Positions 26,618 to 34,778 of a stretch of 64,000 nucleotides of DNA are shown here, in pieces. The stretch's first letter is position 1. The number at the start of each line of letters is the position of its first letter. Both the position numbers and the translations under genes were made by a program. The DNA comes from CBDDKU01 sp965230375. Its GTDB lineage: Bacteria > Bacteroidota > Bacteroidia > Flavobacteriales_D > Cryomorphaceae. Location: positions 138,543 to 202,542 of the forward strand of contig CBDDKU010000015.1 in assembly GCA_965230375.1 (NCBI GenBank), read 5' to 3'. The notes beneath the pieces are model-generated. The model searched no databases. It was not told where the DNA came from and saw nothing but the letters and a program-made list of their open reading frames with translations.

Positions 26618-27286
26618 TTAGTAAAACTTATCAATCTTCGGTTTCAGCATGTTGCGGCTTGGAAACGGATATGGGCTGTCAATTTTTTTAAGCCAGGTAA
26701 TCATCTTAATCCTTCCGAAATAATTGAGAACAAAACCCAGCAAGAGACCCAGATAATAATCTTGACTGGTGGCAATATTCTCCGCTTCAATGAGCCAGAA
26801 AAAGAGCAATACGATAGGCAGAAGGAGCAATATACTCGTTGCCATACCAGCATTAAAAAAACTCTTCGCCTTGATATTGAACAAAACGACGTGTGTGAAC
26901 GAAAGTGTAGCTGAAACTGTGATTGTGGCAATACCTAGCCAAATTGCTCTATCACCGAGAATAATGGCGAGGACATAGGGAACCCAGCCCACAAACACAT
27001 TGATCAGGAATGCAGATCGACCATTGAGTGGAAACCTATCTGGATGGAGGGATCCGTATATCTTCTCGTTCAGCATCCCTGGATAAGTCCCAACGATGCG
27101 AAACTTTTCGAGCTGGTGTAATAATAATGCAATTAAACTTCCTGTAACTAGTATCTGATAGTCAGAAAGTGAGTGAACTTTCCAGGCCAAGGTGAAGGTC
27201 AGAATCAAAGCCATAACCGCTCCTACGTCGTACCAGTACAACTGAGACGCCCATTTTTTAAGAATTGATTTCTTTTTTTGACTCAT
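26618..27286 (-). CDS. HXXEE-type integral membrane protein (probable)
   Basis: 222 residues with six predicted helices (about 19-37, 45-61, 97-114, 118-136, 145-165, 180-198). The second helix ends LLLHQLEKFRIVGTYPGMLN, close to the HxxEE signature but with Lys as the last residue; a later His-containing helix (LSFTHVVLFNIKAKSFFNAG) also fits that family. Basic tail. Such proteins are uncharacterised. It may be co-transcribed with the DUF1919 gene just upstream (12-base gap). Confidence 0.6.
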   Translation of the reverse strand: MSQKKKSILKKWASQLYWYDVGAVMALILTFTLAWKVHSLSDYQILVTGSLIALLLHQLEKFRIVGTYPGMLNEKIYGSLHPDRFPLNGRSAFLINVFVGWVPYVLAIILGDRAIWLGIATITVSATLSFTHVVLFNIKAKSFFNAGMATSILLLLPIVLLFFWLIEAENIATSQDYYLGLLLGFVLNYFGRIKMITWLKKIDSPYPFPSRNMLKPKIDKFY

Positions 27287-27298
27287 CTTAAAAGCGAT

Positions 27299-28003
27299 TC
27301 AAACGGCCTTGATTTTTAGCTTTAATCGACTGTATGCATTTGAGACGCGGCGCCCTGAAGTCACCCACTTTAAAATATCGATATATCGGTAGCACTTTCG
27401 GTACAAAACCACTCCATCGGGAACGAACTTACCATCTTCATTTTCTTCGATTTTAATGTGGTTAGGCTCTTCCAGCTCTTTCACTCCAAAAGAAATCTTA
27501 TTCGGAAAAGGGAGTTTGTGGAATTCTCGGATAACTGTTTCGTCGGCGAAGTCTCTATCGCATATTTTAAGATAGTACTTCGTTCGATCTTTTTCCTCCA
27601 ACATACGCTTGGCTCGCCGCGTCCATTTCTCATGTGCTTCAACTTCACTTTTGTAGTGAACGAAGTGAATTTCAATACCAGCCAAATCGCCAATAGGATA
27701 AGCTGGAGCCGGACTAAAGTAGTTTGATGTTGACTTGAAGGTGAGCTCTGAGTTCAGATAGTGCTCGAGATTACCAAGCATTTTCACATAGTCTGGTCCA
27801 CAAATAAACAAGCCGACAAAAGGCGTATTGTATCGAACTCCCAGACGCTGATACAATTCAGCACCCCAACAATTGTTGGATATGATTACAAAGTCTTTTG
27901 GGTTGTATTTCAGGCGATCCCATTTTCTGGTAATCGCTTGAATTTGACGTTTAATTGGGTGCAAACGAATTGGTTTTGGTGATACGAAGGTACACCTAAA
28001 CAA
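27299..28003 (-). CDS. DUF1919 domain-containing protein
   Basis: 234 residues. The central motifs DFVIISNNCWGAELYQRLG, YNTPFVGLFICGPDYVKMLG, YPIGDLAGIEIHFVHYKSEV and AHEKWTRRAKRM are the DUF1919 signature; the family is found in exopolysaccharide and lipopolysaccharide gene clusters and is thought to help polysaccharide assembly, but its activity is unproven. Here it is not in a polysaccharide cluster. It lies 9 bases from the DUF3857 gene and 12 bases from the HXXEE-like gene on the same strand, suggesting a read-through transcript. Confidence 0.85.
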   Translation of the reverse strand: MFRCTFVSPKPIRLHPIKRQIQAITRKWDRLKYNPKDFVIISNNCWGAELYQRLGVRYNTPFVGLFICGPDYVKMLGNLEHYLNSELTFKSTSNYFSPAPAYPIGDLAGIEIHFVHYKSEVEAHEKWTRRAKRMLEEKDRTKYYLKICDRDFADETVIREFHKLPFPNKISFGVKELEEPNHIKIEENEDGKFVPDGVVLYRKCYRYIDILKWVTSGRRVSNAYSRLKLKIKAV

Positions 28004-28012
28004 TCGAAGCCC

Positions 28013-30004
28013 CTATTCCTTAACCGCCTTTTCAAAAACAACCTTATTGCTAAAAGCTTGCACCAAATCTTCAGAGTGCTTTTTTAGCTTGGCGTATTCT
28101 TCGACTGAATAAATCGATTTTTTGAAGTAGTATCGGGCTTGGGCGATAACACCTGACCCCATCGCATCATATTTAAACTGAGCAAACACAAGGTCGTCAT
28201 CAATAATGAAATCTTCTGGAGTCTCTGTCAAAACATAGTTTTCAGGAACGCCTATTGAAACGCGTATGGTCTTATCAACCGGATAGATAAAGTCAACTGG
28301 ATAGGTTCGCTCATCTGATTCAAATGGGTTTTCATTCCATCCAAAATCTAAGAACGGGTTCAAAAAGATATACTCACCTGCAAAACTCCCCTTTTTTGTG
28401 GATAGAAGATTCACGATGTATGGCTTGTGTGGTGTATCGTAGTTGTACGTCACTAATGAGTCTATTTCACCAAGATGGTCTTCATATCCTTTTCTTATTT
28501 CATCAATTTCATCTCTATAGGTCGTTCTTAAATTATAACCGGCATAAGATGCATACTGCCCGGATAATTGAATATTCATTACTCGATCTTCGTCGATATC
28601 AATAGCCAAAACTGTATTGGAAACTGAAGGTCTAGACAAGTTTATACCAATCCAATTTACGTCTCCACCAAAATCTACCGCTAGAGCTCGCTCATTTATA
28701 CAATCTATTGGGACCTTGTCAAAAGCGAGAAACCTATCAGTCACATCAATTAGAATAGGCGCACCAGCATTAGCCATCCCTATCACGTAATTTGTGCGGT
28801 TATCAAAGGGATAGTTTGGCCGTAGTTTGCCATGAGATCTTGTGCTCAGAATAATTGGTGTACACTCGATATCAGCTTCCCGAATTAAAGAAATAGCGAG
28901 CAAATTGAGTTCAGCTGAATTTCCTTCTCGATCTTTATAGACATCCTTAGCAGTCTTATCAGCGTATTTCCGCTTTCTTCCATTCCAAGTGAATGTCGAC
29001 TTCATATGATCTGATATTGCTTGAATTATCTCCAAGTCACTTTTGTTCTCGAGATCAATTTCTTCAAGAATTCGCTTGCTTAACTTTTGGGAGACCTTGA
29101 GGTATTTGCCAAAATACTCGCTATCAAGAAGCGCTTCGTTTAGCTCAGCCCACGTTGAAATAAAGTCTCTTTCCGTTCCATCAGTTCTATGGACCTTAGA
29201 TAATTGGAACGATATTTTCTGTATGTAATCGGAAGGTGATGTAATAAACCCTTCATCCTTAAAAGGGTCGATGTTATCAAGAGCAAAAGTATAACGCACT
29301 TCCTTAAACTCCACGCCATAGGAACCAGCGTAACCAAATGATGATTTCCCTAAATCTCTCTTACCTTCTAATTCTTCAGCTTCGAAAAAATCAAACTCAC
29401 TTATACCCTGCGTTTCGTAAACATACTCAAAAAACGGAACAAATTTTACTTGGTACTCACTATGCAAGCAAGGGTATTCTGACTGAAATTGCCAATTCGG
29501 AATATTCACAATACGAGGCGATCTCATTGTGTATTTGAGTTCAAGAAACGCTCCTTCTTTAACATTTGGATAAACAAACTTCACCCGAGTATAGTTCTCA
29601 TTTATTTGCTCTTTAAATATCAATGCTTCAGCTACTTTAACTTCGCGGTAGCCATCACCTTCAGGAACGAATGTAGATGCCTCGATATTCAAAAGTTCTT
29701 CGATCATCTGGCCCGATCGGTACAAAATGATTGATGCCTGTGTTACATCTTCATCCGACGGATCGATAACCTTTACACGCCTCCTTAATTCCAATAGGGT
29801 GTACCAACTGTTTTCGATATGTTCGAATTCCAATTCTCCCTTCTCGAAGGTGATGATAGCAGATAGATCTTCTTCCTGATTCCAGCTCGAAATGGCCTTT
29901 TCTTCCGGTGAAAATTCCCCAAACTCAGGGGATTCAACCTGCCCTAGCGACGCTAAAGAACTAAAGACAAAAATCCCAATCGCTAAAAAGATATAGTGGT
30001 TCAT
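28013..30004 (-). CDS. DUF3857 domain protein with inactive transglutaminase-like domain
   Basis: 663 residues. Signal peptide (MNHYIFLAIGIFVFSSLASL), an N-terminal DUF3857 beta domain (LLELRRRVKVIDPSDED; YTRVKFVYPNVKEGAFLELK) and a central transglutaminase-like fold (ISDHMKSTFTWNGRKRKYAD; DREGNSAELNLLAISLIREA). The catalytic Cys of transglutaminases is Ser here (EGNSAE), as in many Bacteroidota paralogues, so it is probably a non-catalytic periplasmic protein. The C-terminal part is beta-rich. It overlaps the next upstream gene (30001-31830) by ATGA; that paralogue keeps the Cys. Confidence 0.85.
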   Translation of the reverse strand: MNHYIFLAIGIFVFSSLASLGQVESPEFGEFSPEEKAISSWNQEEDLSAIITFEKGELEFEHIENSWYTLLELRRRVKVIDPSDEDVTQASIILYRSGQMIEELLNIEASTFVPEGDGYREVKVAEALIFKEQINENYTRVKFVYPNVKEGAFLELKYTMRSPRIVNIPNWQFQSEYPCLHSEYQVKFVPFFEYVYETQGISEFDFFEAEELEGKRDLGKSSFGYAGSYGVEFKEVRYTFALDNIDPFKDEGFITSPSDYIQKISFQLSKVHRTDGTERDFISTWAELNEALLDSEYFGKYLKVSQKLSKRILEEIDLENKSDLEIIQAISDHMKSTFTWNGRKRKYADKTAKDVYKDREGNSAELNLLAISLIREADIECTPIILSTRSHGKLRPNYPFDNRTNYVIGMANAGAPILIDVTDRFLAFDKVPIDCINERALAVDFGGDVNWIGINLSRPSVSNTVLAIDIDEDRVMNIQLSGQYASYAGYNLRTTYRDEIDEIRKGYEDHLGEIDSLVTYNYDTPHKPYIVNLLSTKKGSFAGEYIFLNPFLDFGWNENPFESDERTYPVDFIYPVDKTIRVSIGVPENYVLTETPEDFIIDDDLVFAQFKYDAMGSGVIAQARYYFKKSIYSVEEYAKLKKHSEDLVQAFSNKVVFEKAVKE

Positions 30005-31830
30005 TTTACTACAATTATGTATTCACTCTGTTTTGACTCAATTAACTTGAAGAAATCGTAAAAGGATTGATATTCACTCAAATCGTAATTAGCTGCGTAC
30101 AAGCTGAACGTTTCTTTAACTGAGATTCCTTTTTCATTTTTTGATGATGATAGTCCGTACTTTCCGTACTTGGATTCTATCAACACGTTTTCAGGAAGCT
30201 TAATCTTCTCTTGTTCCGCTTCAGTCAAAGCATAAATACTATTTACTTCAAGATTTTTTGGAAAGGGAATGTGGACGTTGAAGTTTCTTGCATCCACACG
30301 TTCCAGCTTTGGTATTTTAAAGTGAACTGGTTGCAAAAGATTAAAAGAACCAACTTCTTCAAAAATTGGCTTTGAACTACCTAAAGCATGTATTACCAAG
30401 TAGCTAGAATCTCTGTCAGATACGACATCTACGCTCTGAACAGAATCAAACTCATCACGATTTATCAATAGCTCTTCTAATTCATCACGCTCATCGGAAG
30501 CAAAACGGGCATGCTCAAATTCATCTCCACCTAATTTATATGCTCCTTGACACATCCACATTTCGCCGTCTCGGTAAAATGATAGCTCTATGTCATTACA
30601 AACATCAGATTCGCTCAATGAAGGGGTGCGCACCCAAGCTGTAGTATCATCATAAATTGCCAGAACATTCCTGCCCTGAGTGAATGTACCGAGATAATTG
30701 AAGGGCAGTTTACTTGCAGTATTCTCAAGCCAAATAGTATCTCCGTCAATGGGCACAGAAAGAATGACGTGGTTGAATAGCTGCCCCGGCTTTTCAAGTT
30801 CAATATTTGAAATCTCTTCACCTGAAAGAACCAATGTGTAAGCTGACTCGATGCCAACATGCTTTAGCATGGCTTTCATGTAGGTCGTCAATGCTTTACA
30901 ATCACCGAACTTGTTCCTTGAAACATATGATGCCGGATAGCTTTCAAGACCACCAAAATTTACATCAACGTTTACATACGTAGTTTCATCTTGTAAGTAA
31001 TAATATAACCTTCGGGCTTTTTCGGTTGGGGTGGATAAGCCTGCCACTAGGTTTTCGACTACCCTTTGTTCTTCCTCGGGCAACTCGTATTTGTCACGAT
31101 TCAGTTCTCTAATCCATTTTCCAAACCCATCCCAAGTTGCACAGTTTGCTTTCACACCATAGTCTAGCTCATGGTGTTGTACCCAAACGTATGGTCTTGT
31201 GTCCCTGCTTGATGGTTGAAAGAATTCATGCATTCCAGAAACATCGCACGACGACTGGAAGGTCAAGCGCTCTCTATTATCTATCATTTCCCGCTGAAAT
31301 TCAATACCATCTGTACTTATGACATGATGAGGGTAGCCTTGCGGAATATCCAATTCGAGCTTTCCGCTGAGTGTTTGAAGGTTTCGGTATCGACAGGGAC
31401 TCCACGCAGCTGCAAAAACGAAAGAATTCATTTTCACCTCGTATTCAAGTAGCACTGCATATGGCACTTGGTCGCTATACATTTTAAGACTCTTTACTAT
31501 ATCGTCATCAAAAAATGTAGAGCGGGAGACATCACTGCTAGTCTCCATATCTCTTTCTTTAAACTTCTTACGTGTTTTTCCGTCTAGGTCCTGAATTTCA
31601 GCACGTAACAGTTCAAAATCAGAGTTTGGATCAAAGCTTATATCAAACTCGCCGTAATGTTTGCTTTCAACGTTGGATACGAGAATTTTTATAACACTTC
31701 TCTTAACCTTCTGTCCATTATTTATGGAAATGAAAGTATGGTCTTGTATGACCTGTGCCTGACAAAAACCCGTATTTAAAACAATGCAAAAAATTGTCGC
31801 ACTCCAACGACAAATACGATCAAATCTCAT
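30001..31830 (-). CDS. DUF3857 domain protein with transglutaminase-like domain
   Basis: 609 residues. An N-terminal signal peptide ends in GFCQAQ, followed by the DUF3857 domain (EFDISFDPNSDFELLRAEIQ; VPYAVLLEYEVKMNSFVFAA) and a transglutaminase-like domain with an intact Cys: FGDCKALTTYMKAMLKHVG, plus FNHVILSVPIDGD (His) and IWLEN with Asn at the usual Asp place. Probably periplasmic. Its last four bases overlap the start of the next gene, so the pair is translationally coupled: one with Cys, one without. Substrates unknown. Confidence 0.85.
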   Translation of the reverse strand: MRFDRICRWSATIFCIVLNTGFCQAQVIQDHTFISINNGQKVKRSVIKILVSNVESKHYGEFDISFDPNSDFELLRAEIQDLDGKTRKKFKERDMETSSDVSRSTFFDDDIVKSLKMYSDQVPYAVLLEYEVKMNSFVFAAAWSPCRYRNLQTLSGKLELDIPQGYPHHVISTDGIEFQREMIDNRERLTFQSSCDVSGMHEFFQPSSRDTRPYVWVQHHELDYGVKANCATWDGFGKWIRELNRDKYELPEEEQRVVENLVAGLSTPTEKARRLYYYLQDETTYVNVDVNFGGLESYPASYVSRNKFGDCKALTTYMKAMLKHVGIESAYTLVLSGEEISNIELEKPGQLFNHVILSVPIDGDTIWLENTASKLPFNYLGTFTQGRNVLAIYDDTTAWVRTPSLSESDVCNDIELSFYRDGEMWMCQGAYKLGGDEFEHARFASDERDELEELLINRDEFDSVQSVDVVSDRDSSYLVIHALGSSKPIFEEVGSFNLLQPVHFKIPKLERVDARNFNVHIPFPKNLEVNSIYALTEAEQEKIKLPENVLIESKYGKYGLSSSKNEKGISVKETFSLYAANYDLSEYQSFYDFFKLIESKQSEYIIVVK

Positions 31831-31859
31831 GATTAAACTCTAAATCCTTAAGGACAAAT

Positions 31860-32156
31860 CTAAGAAAGGAAATGAACCAGAGAGTATATGATAAACAGTA
31901 ATACACAAAGCGCTGACAGTGCGATAAATCCAAAATACATTTGATGTCTACGTTTCGCCTTCGCCTTTATTTCTTTATGAAGTTTTACTTGTTCGGCTCG
32001 AGAGAGTTTGCTTTTTAAATTGCCATCGTACTTATGATAAGAAGCCTTGCTCCCATTGTTTTTGTTTTTCTGTCTGTACGACTTGACCGAAGTCCGTATT
32101 GACTTATTGTACTTCAATGAGCGCGCCATTGCATCCATATGTCCAGCTCCTGCCAT
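31860..32156 (-). CDS. small basic protein with C-terminal membrane helix
   Basis: 98 residues. A strongly basic N-terminal two-thirds (SVKSYRQKNKNNGSKAS, SKLSRAEQVKLHKEIKAKAK) leads to one hydrophobic segment (FGFIALSALCVLLFIIYSLV). I know no family. The layout, with a cytosolic basic part and a tail anchor, is reminiscent of small Bacteroidota proteins of unknown role. It follows the neighbouring lipoprotein gene by 4 bases and precedes the transglutaminase-like genes, so it is likely in the same transcript. Confidence 0.6.
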   Translation of the reverse strand: MAGAGHMDAMARSLKYNKSIRTSVKSYRQKNKNNGSKASYHKYDGNLKSKLSRAEQVKLHKEIKAKAKRRHQMYFGFIALSALCVLLFIIYSLVHFLS

Positions 32157-32160
32157 TCCA

Positions 32161-32577
32161 TCAATATAGCGAGAATAGGTCCTGGAAAACAGAAATTGGG
32201 ATAAGCGGTATTCTTACAGCTTGTAGCGGTAGATCTTGGCACTGCACTCGTAGCAATGGCGATTGTAGATTGGGAATCGCTCTTCGAACACCCCAGACCA
32301 CATCAGCATCGATTGCACAAGCTTCTCCCTCTAGAATTCCCATGGCATCTGCCTTATCACACTTTAAAGTATAACCTGTCTCCGTAATTTGAATCATTCC
32401 CAGATACTCCAACTCAGATTCATCTATCCAAGGTTTTATTTCGATTTTGAGATCGCATATGTCGTAGTCTTTCTTACTGATATCGTAGCCTTCTCGCAGT
32501 ATGAGATAAGAACATGCTGGTAAAGTAATTACTCCCAGAATTATGAAAAGAAATAAAACTCTTTTTGGTTTGATCAT
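32161..32577 (-). CDS. hypothetical lipoprotein
   Basis: 138 residues; signal peptide MIKPKRVLFLFIILGVITLP followed by lipobox LPAC, Cys22. The mature part has no family I recognise (DICDLKIEIKPWIDESELEY; AMGILEGEACAIDADVVWGV). The residues ITETGYTLKCDKADAMG and the ADVVWGVRR stretch resemble small heavy-metal or ydgH-like folds only weakly, so I make no claim. Its start lies inside the overlapping tail of the EamA frame, 104 bases beyond a plausible EamA end, which suggests the real EamA protein ends earlier. Confidence 0.65.
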   Translation of the reverse strand: MIKPKRVLFLFIILGVITLPACSYLILREGYDISKKDYDICDLKIEIKPWIDESELEYLGMIQITETGYTLKCDKADAMGILEGEACAIDADVVWGVRRAIPNLQSPLLRVQCQDLPLQAVRIPLIPISVFQDLFSLY

Positions 32578-33473
32578 ATCCCTTTATTGCTTTTGAAGGT
32601 CTCTTGCTTACAAGGTAAACTCCGGCAAATATCAAGAAAGCAGCGACAACCTTAATAGCATCTAATTGATCTTTTCCTAAGAGAATGGCGAATGCCGCTG
32701 CAAACACGGGTTGGGAATAGATGTATGTGCTTACCGTAGATGGCTTTAAGGTCTTCAGCCCAACCGTGTTCAGGAGATATGCCAGAAAAGTGGTGAAGAC
32801 CACAACAAACCCCACTTTCAAATAGACATCCAAGGTAAAACTTGACCACTCAATCTGAGTGAATTGATTAAAACCGAATGGAATGACGAAGATGGCGCCA
32901 AATAAAAACACCCACTTGATGACCGTTATAGGCTTATAGCGCTTCATGAGGGGAGCAACCAAAACAAGATAAACTCCATAAGCCATGCTGTTTACAAAAA
33001 CGAGAAGGTCCCCGGTCCATGTGGATGAGTCAAAACTAAAGTTTCCCTTAAACATGATGAGAATTGTTGCTCCCACAATGCCAAGAATGATACCACCTAT
33101 CTTCCGTGAAGTAATTCTGTCCTTCAGAATAAACGAAGCGGCAATCAAGACCAATACAGGGTTTGTGGTCATGATTATCGCAGCATTAATGGGCGATGTA
33201 ATATTCAAACCCGCGAAAAAAGTAAGCTGATTAAGCGCTACAACCAAAAAATCCACACAAGGCCAGTCGATAGTAATCGTACTTCGCGATCTTTTCATTC
33301 TTACCGAAGAGAGAAAAAACCCAGAATAGAGAAACGGCTCCGATTACCCGCAGGAATATAAACCCAAATGGTTTGATATAATGGGGCATCACATCCTTTG
33401 CAAAGGTGTAATTTATCCCATAGATAATATTGGCCGTGAGAATACTTAGGTGAGCGAGCCTATATTTATTCAA
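32474..33473 (-). pseudogene. EamA/DMT family transporter, frameshifted
   Basis: A ten-helix drug/metabolite transporter split in two frames: an N-terminal part (33473 to 33231; NIIYGINYTFAKDVMPHYI, FGFIFLRVIGAVSLFWVF) and the remainder (from about 33250; VALNQLTFFAGLNITSPINA, AIIMTTNPVLVLIAA, second EamA repeat AYGVYLVLVAPLMKRY). Dropping one base in the T-rich stretch at 33241-33251 (six-T run followed by GGTTG on the coding strand) joins them as CGFFGVALNQL. The protein would be about 330 residues, somewhat long for the family, because its last 45 residues run into the lipoprotein gene. A second small indel near 32600 could end it earlier, but I cannot show that. EamA proteins export amino acids or metabolites. 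Confidence 0.75.
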
Positions 33474-33816
33474 TAGATTCTTTTGGACAAAGTAAAGGGT
33501 TTACGGCGATCGATTTGAATTTTAAAAAATGTAATTCTTCTATTTGGTAAATAAATAAAACGTTAAGAAAAACAGTCGTATATATCAATTGCAATTGTCC
33601 ATTGTCAAAGTTTAAGTGACTCTCCAAGCCATGGCAGGCAAGGTGTTTTCAAAGGCTATAGCATTTAACCTTAAAAACAAGCGCTTAATTGGGTTAAATA
33701 ACCCCCTGAATAGCAAGCATTAGTGTTTGACTTAGGTTCGAATATTCGTATCTTGCGGGGTCCTGAAGTCTAAGGTGTTTTCCTGAATTCTGGACTAACC
33801 AACCAATCAATTCGTC
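33474..33816. other. 343-base intergenic region before the giant protease gene
   Basis: AT-rich, no open frame of credible coding sequence. It holds a small hairpin GGGTTA-AA-TAACCC (33691-33704) and one candidate promoter (33726-33756). No repeats or RNA gene seen. Confidence 0.7.
33726..33756 (+). promoter_or_regulatory. candidate promoter for the giant secreted protease gene
   Basis: TTTG at 33726-33729, 19 bases, then TATCTTGC at 33749-33756, close to the Bacteroidota -33 TTTG / -7 TAnnTTTG arrangement. The -7 is imperfect. Confidence 0.35.
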
Positions 33817-34368
33817 ATGAACCAACCCAGAACCAGTTTGGCATTGCTGATGGGGGCTTTGCTGTTAACGCTGTTCACCGTTCCTTCCTTTGGACAAGAA
33901 ACTTGTGAGCTAACCCAAGATGACAACTACGGATATAGTGCTACTATTGCATCCGTAGTAGAGAATTCGGAAGACGAGTCATACACTATTCAATTAAACA
34001 TCGCTAATGATGGATGTTCGGGCTGCAAACGCTTGAAAAGGCTCTATGTAGAAGCAAATCCTTTCACCTACAACGATATCGATGTAGAAGTCTTAACCGG
34101 AGACATTTCTTACTACTACATTTGGAACGGTCCGATTATTTGGCCAGCTCCTTTTTTCGGCTTCAAAGTCAAATTTGGTCCTGGAATCGGTGGTGGAAAT
34201 GCAGCTTCTTTTGCGCTGACCTATACGATTCACGGACAACTGCAAGACCAAGCGCTCATTGCAAAACTTGGTGGTAATCAATACGCCAACTTTGATTTTT
34301 CGGCAGAAGACTTTCAAAGTGTCCTTGACTGCAATAACGAGCCGGATGACATCCTACCCCTTCTATGA
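33817..34368 (+). CDS. N-terminal fragment of the giant S8-like secreted protease (frame 1)
   Basis: 183 residues. Signal peptide MNQPRTSLALLMGALLLTLF with cleavage after SFGQ, then an N-terminal beta-rich domain with paired Cys (DDNYGYSATIASVVENSED; NDGCSGCKRLKRLYVEANP; SYYYIWNGPIIWPAPFFGF). It ends at a TGA just after CCCC at 34357-34360. Removing one C from that run continues the frame into the segment 34361-34639. I treat this as the true N-terminus of the 34779-40490 protein: no other signal peptide exists for that otherwise T9SS-tailed protein. Confidence 0.75.
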   Translation: MNQPRTSLALLMGALLLTLFTVPSFGQETCELTQDDNYGYSATIASVVENSEDESYTIQLNIANDGCSGCKRLKRLYVEANPFTYNDIDVEVLTGDISYYYIWNGPIIWPAPFFGFKVKFGPGIGGGNAASFALTYTIHGQLQDQALIAKLGGNQYANFDFSAEDFQSVLDCNNEPDDILPLL

Positions 34369-34639
34369 GCCACCAGTATCGGGTAAATCATTCGACATAA
34401 TTGGACCAGAACTGACCTTTCTCTACGAAACATTTACAGAAAATGGAACATATGTTTCAGATGACATTTTCCAAATTATAGATGATAACATCGTCGATGA
34501 CAATGTTGTGATTTCAGTTCAAACGCAGCCCGGTCAATATGCTGCAGCACTCTCACTTTTGTCTTCAGCGCAATATGGCCTGAGTCAGGAATCAGCCGAT
34601 ATACCCAACAACACGTTTACAGGGCTTTTCCCCAATTGA
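34361..34639 (+). pseudogene. middle fragment of the giant protease (frame 2)
   Basis: Between two one-base frame breaks. It encodes FYEPPVSGKSFDIIGPELTF, FTENGTYVSDDIFQIIDDNI, VISVQTQPGQYAAALSLLS and ends TFTGLFPN-stop. Removing one C from CCCC at 34630-34633 makes the frame run on as GLFPIENLLSLNELPDLL into the protease domain. It looks like a conserved prodomain rather than a separate gene. Confidence 0.7.
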
Positions 34640-34778
34640 AAACCTGCTCTCGCTCAACGAACTCCCCGACCTGCTCATTGCAGTCCGTCCAGTTTATTCA
34701 GCCATCTTAAACACTGGTTTTATCACAAGTCAGGGTGATACATCACTTCGATCATACATCGCGCGTGATGTCTTTAAT

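Noticed and set aside
33691..33704. Hairpin GGGTTA-AA-TAACCC as a terminator
   Set aside because: Weak stem, no T-run, far from both gene ends.
34259..34360. Independent start for the middle fragment of the giant gene
   Set aside because: The first 34 codons of that frame lie out of frame with the signal-peptide fragment and show no domain; it begins to make sense only after 34361.
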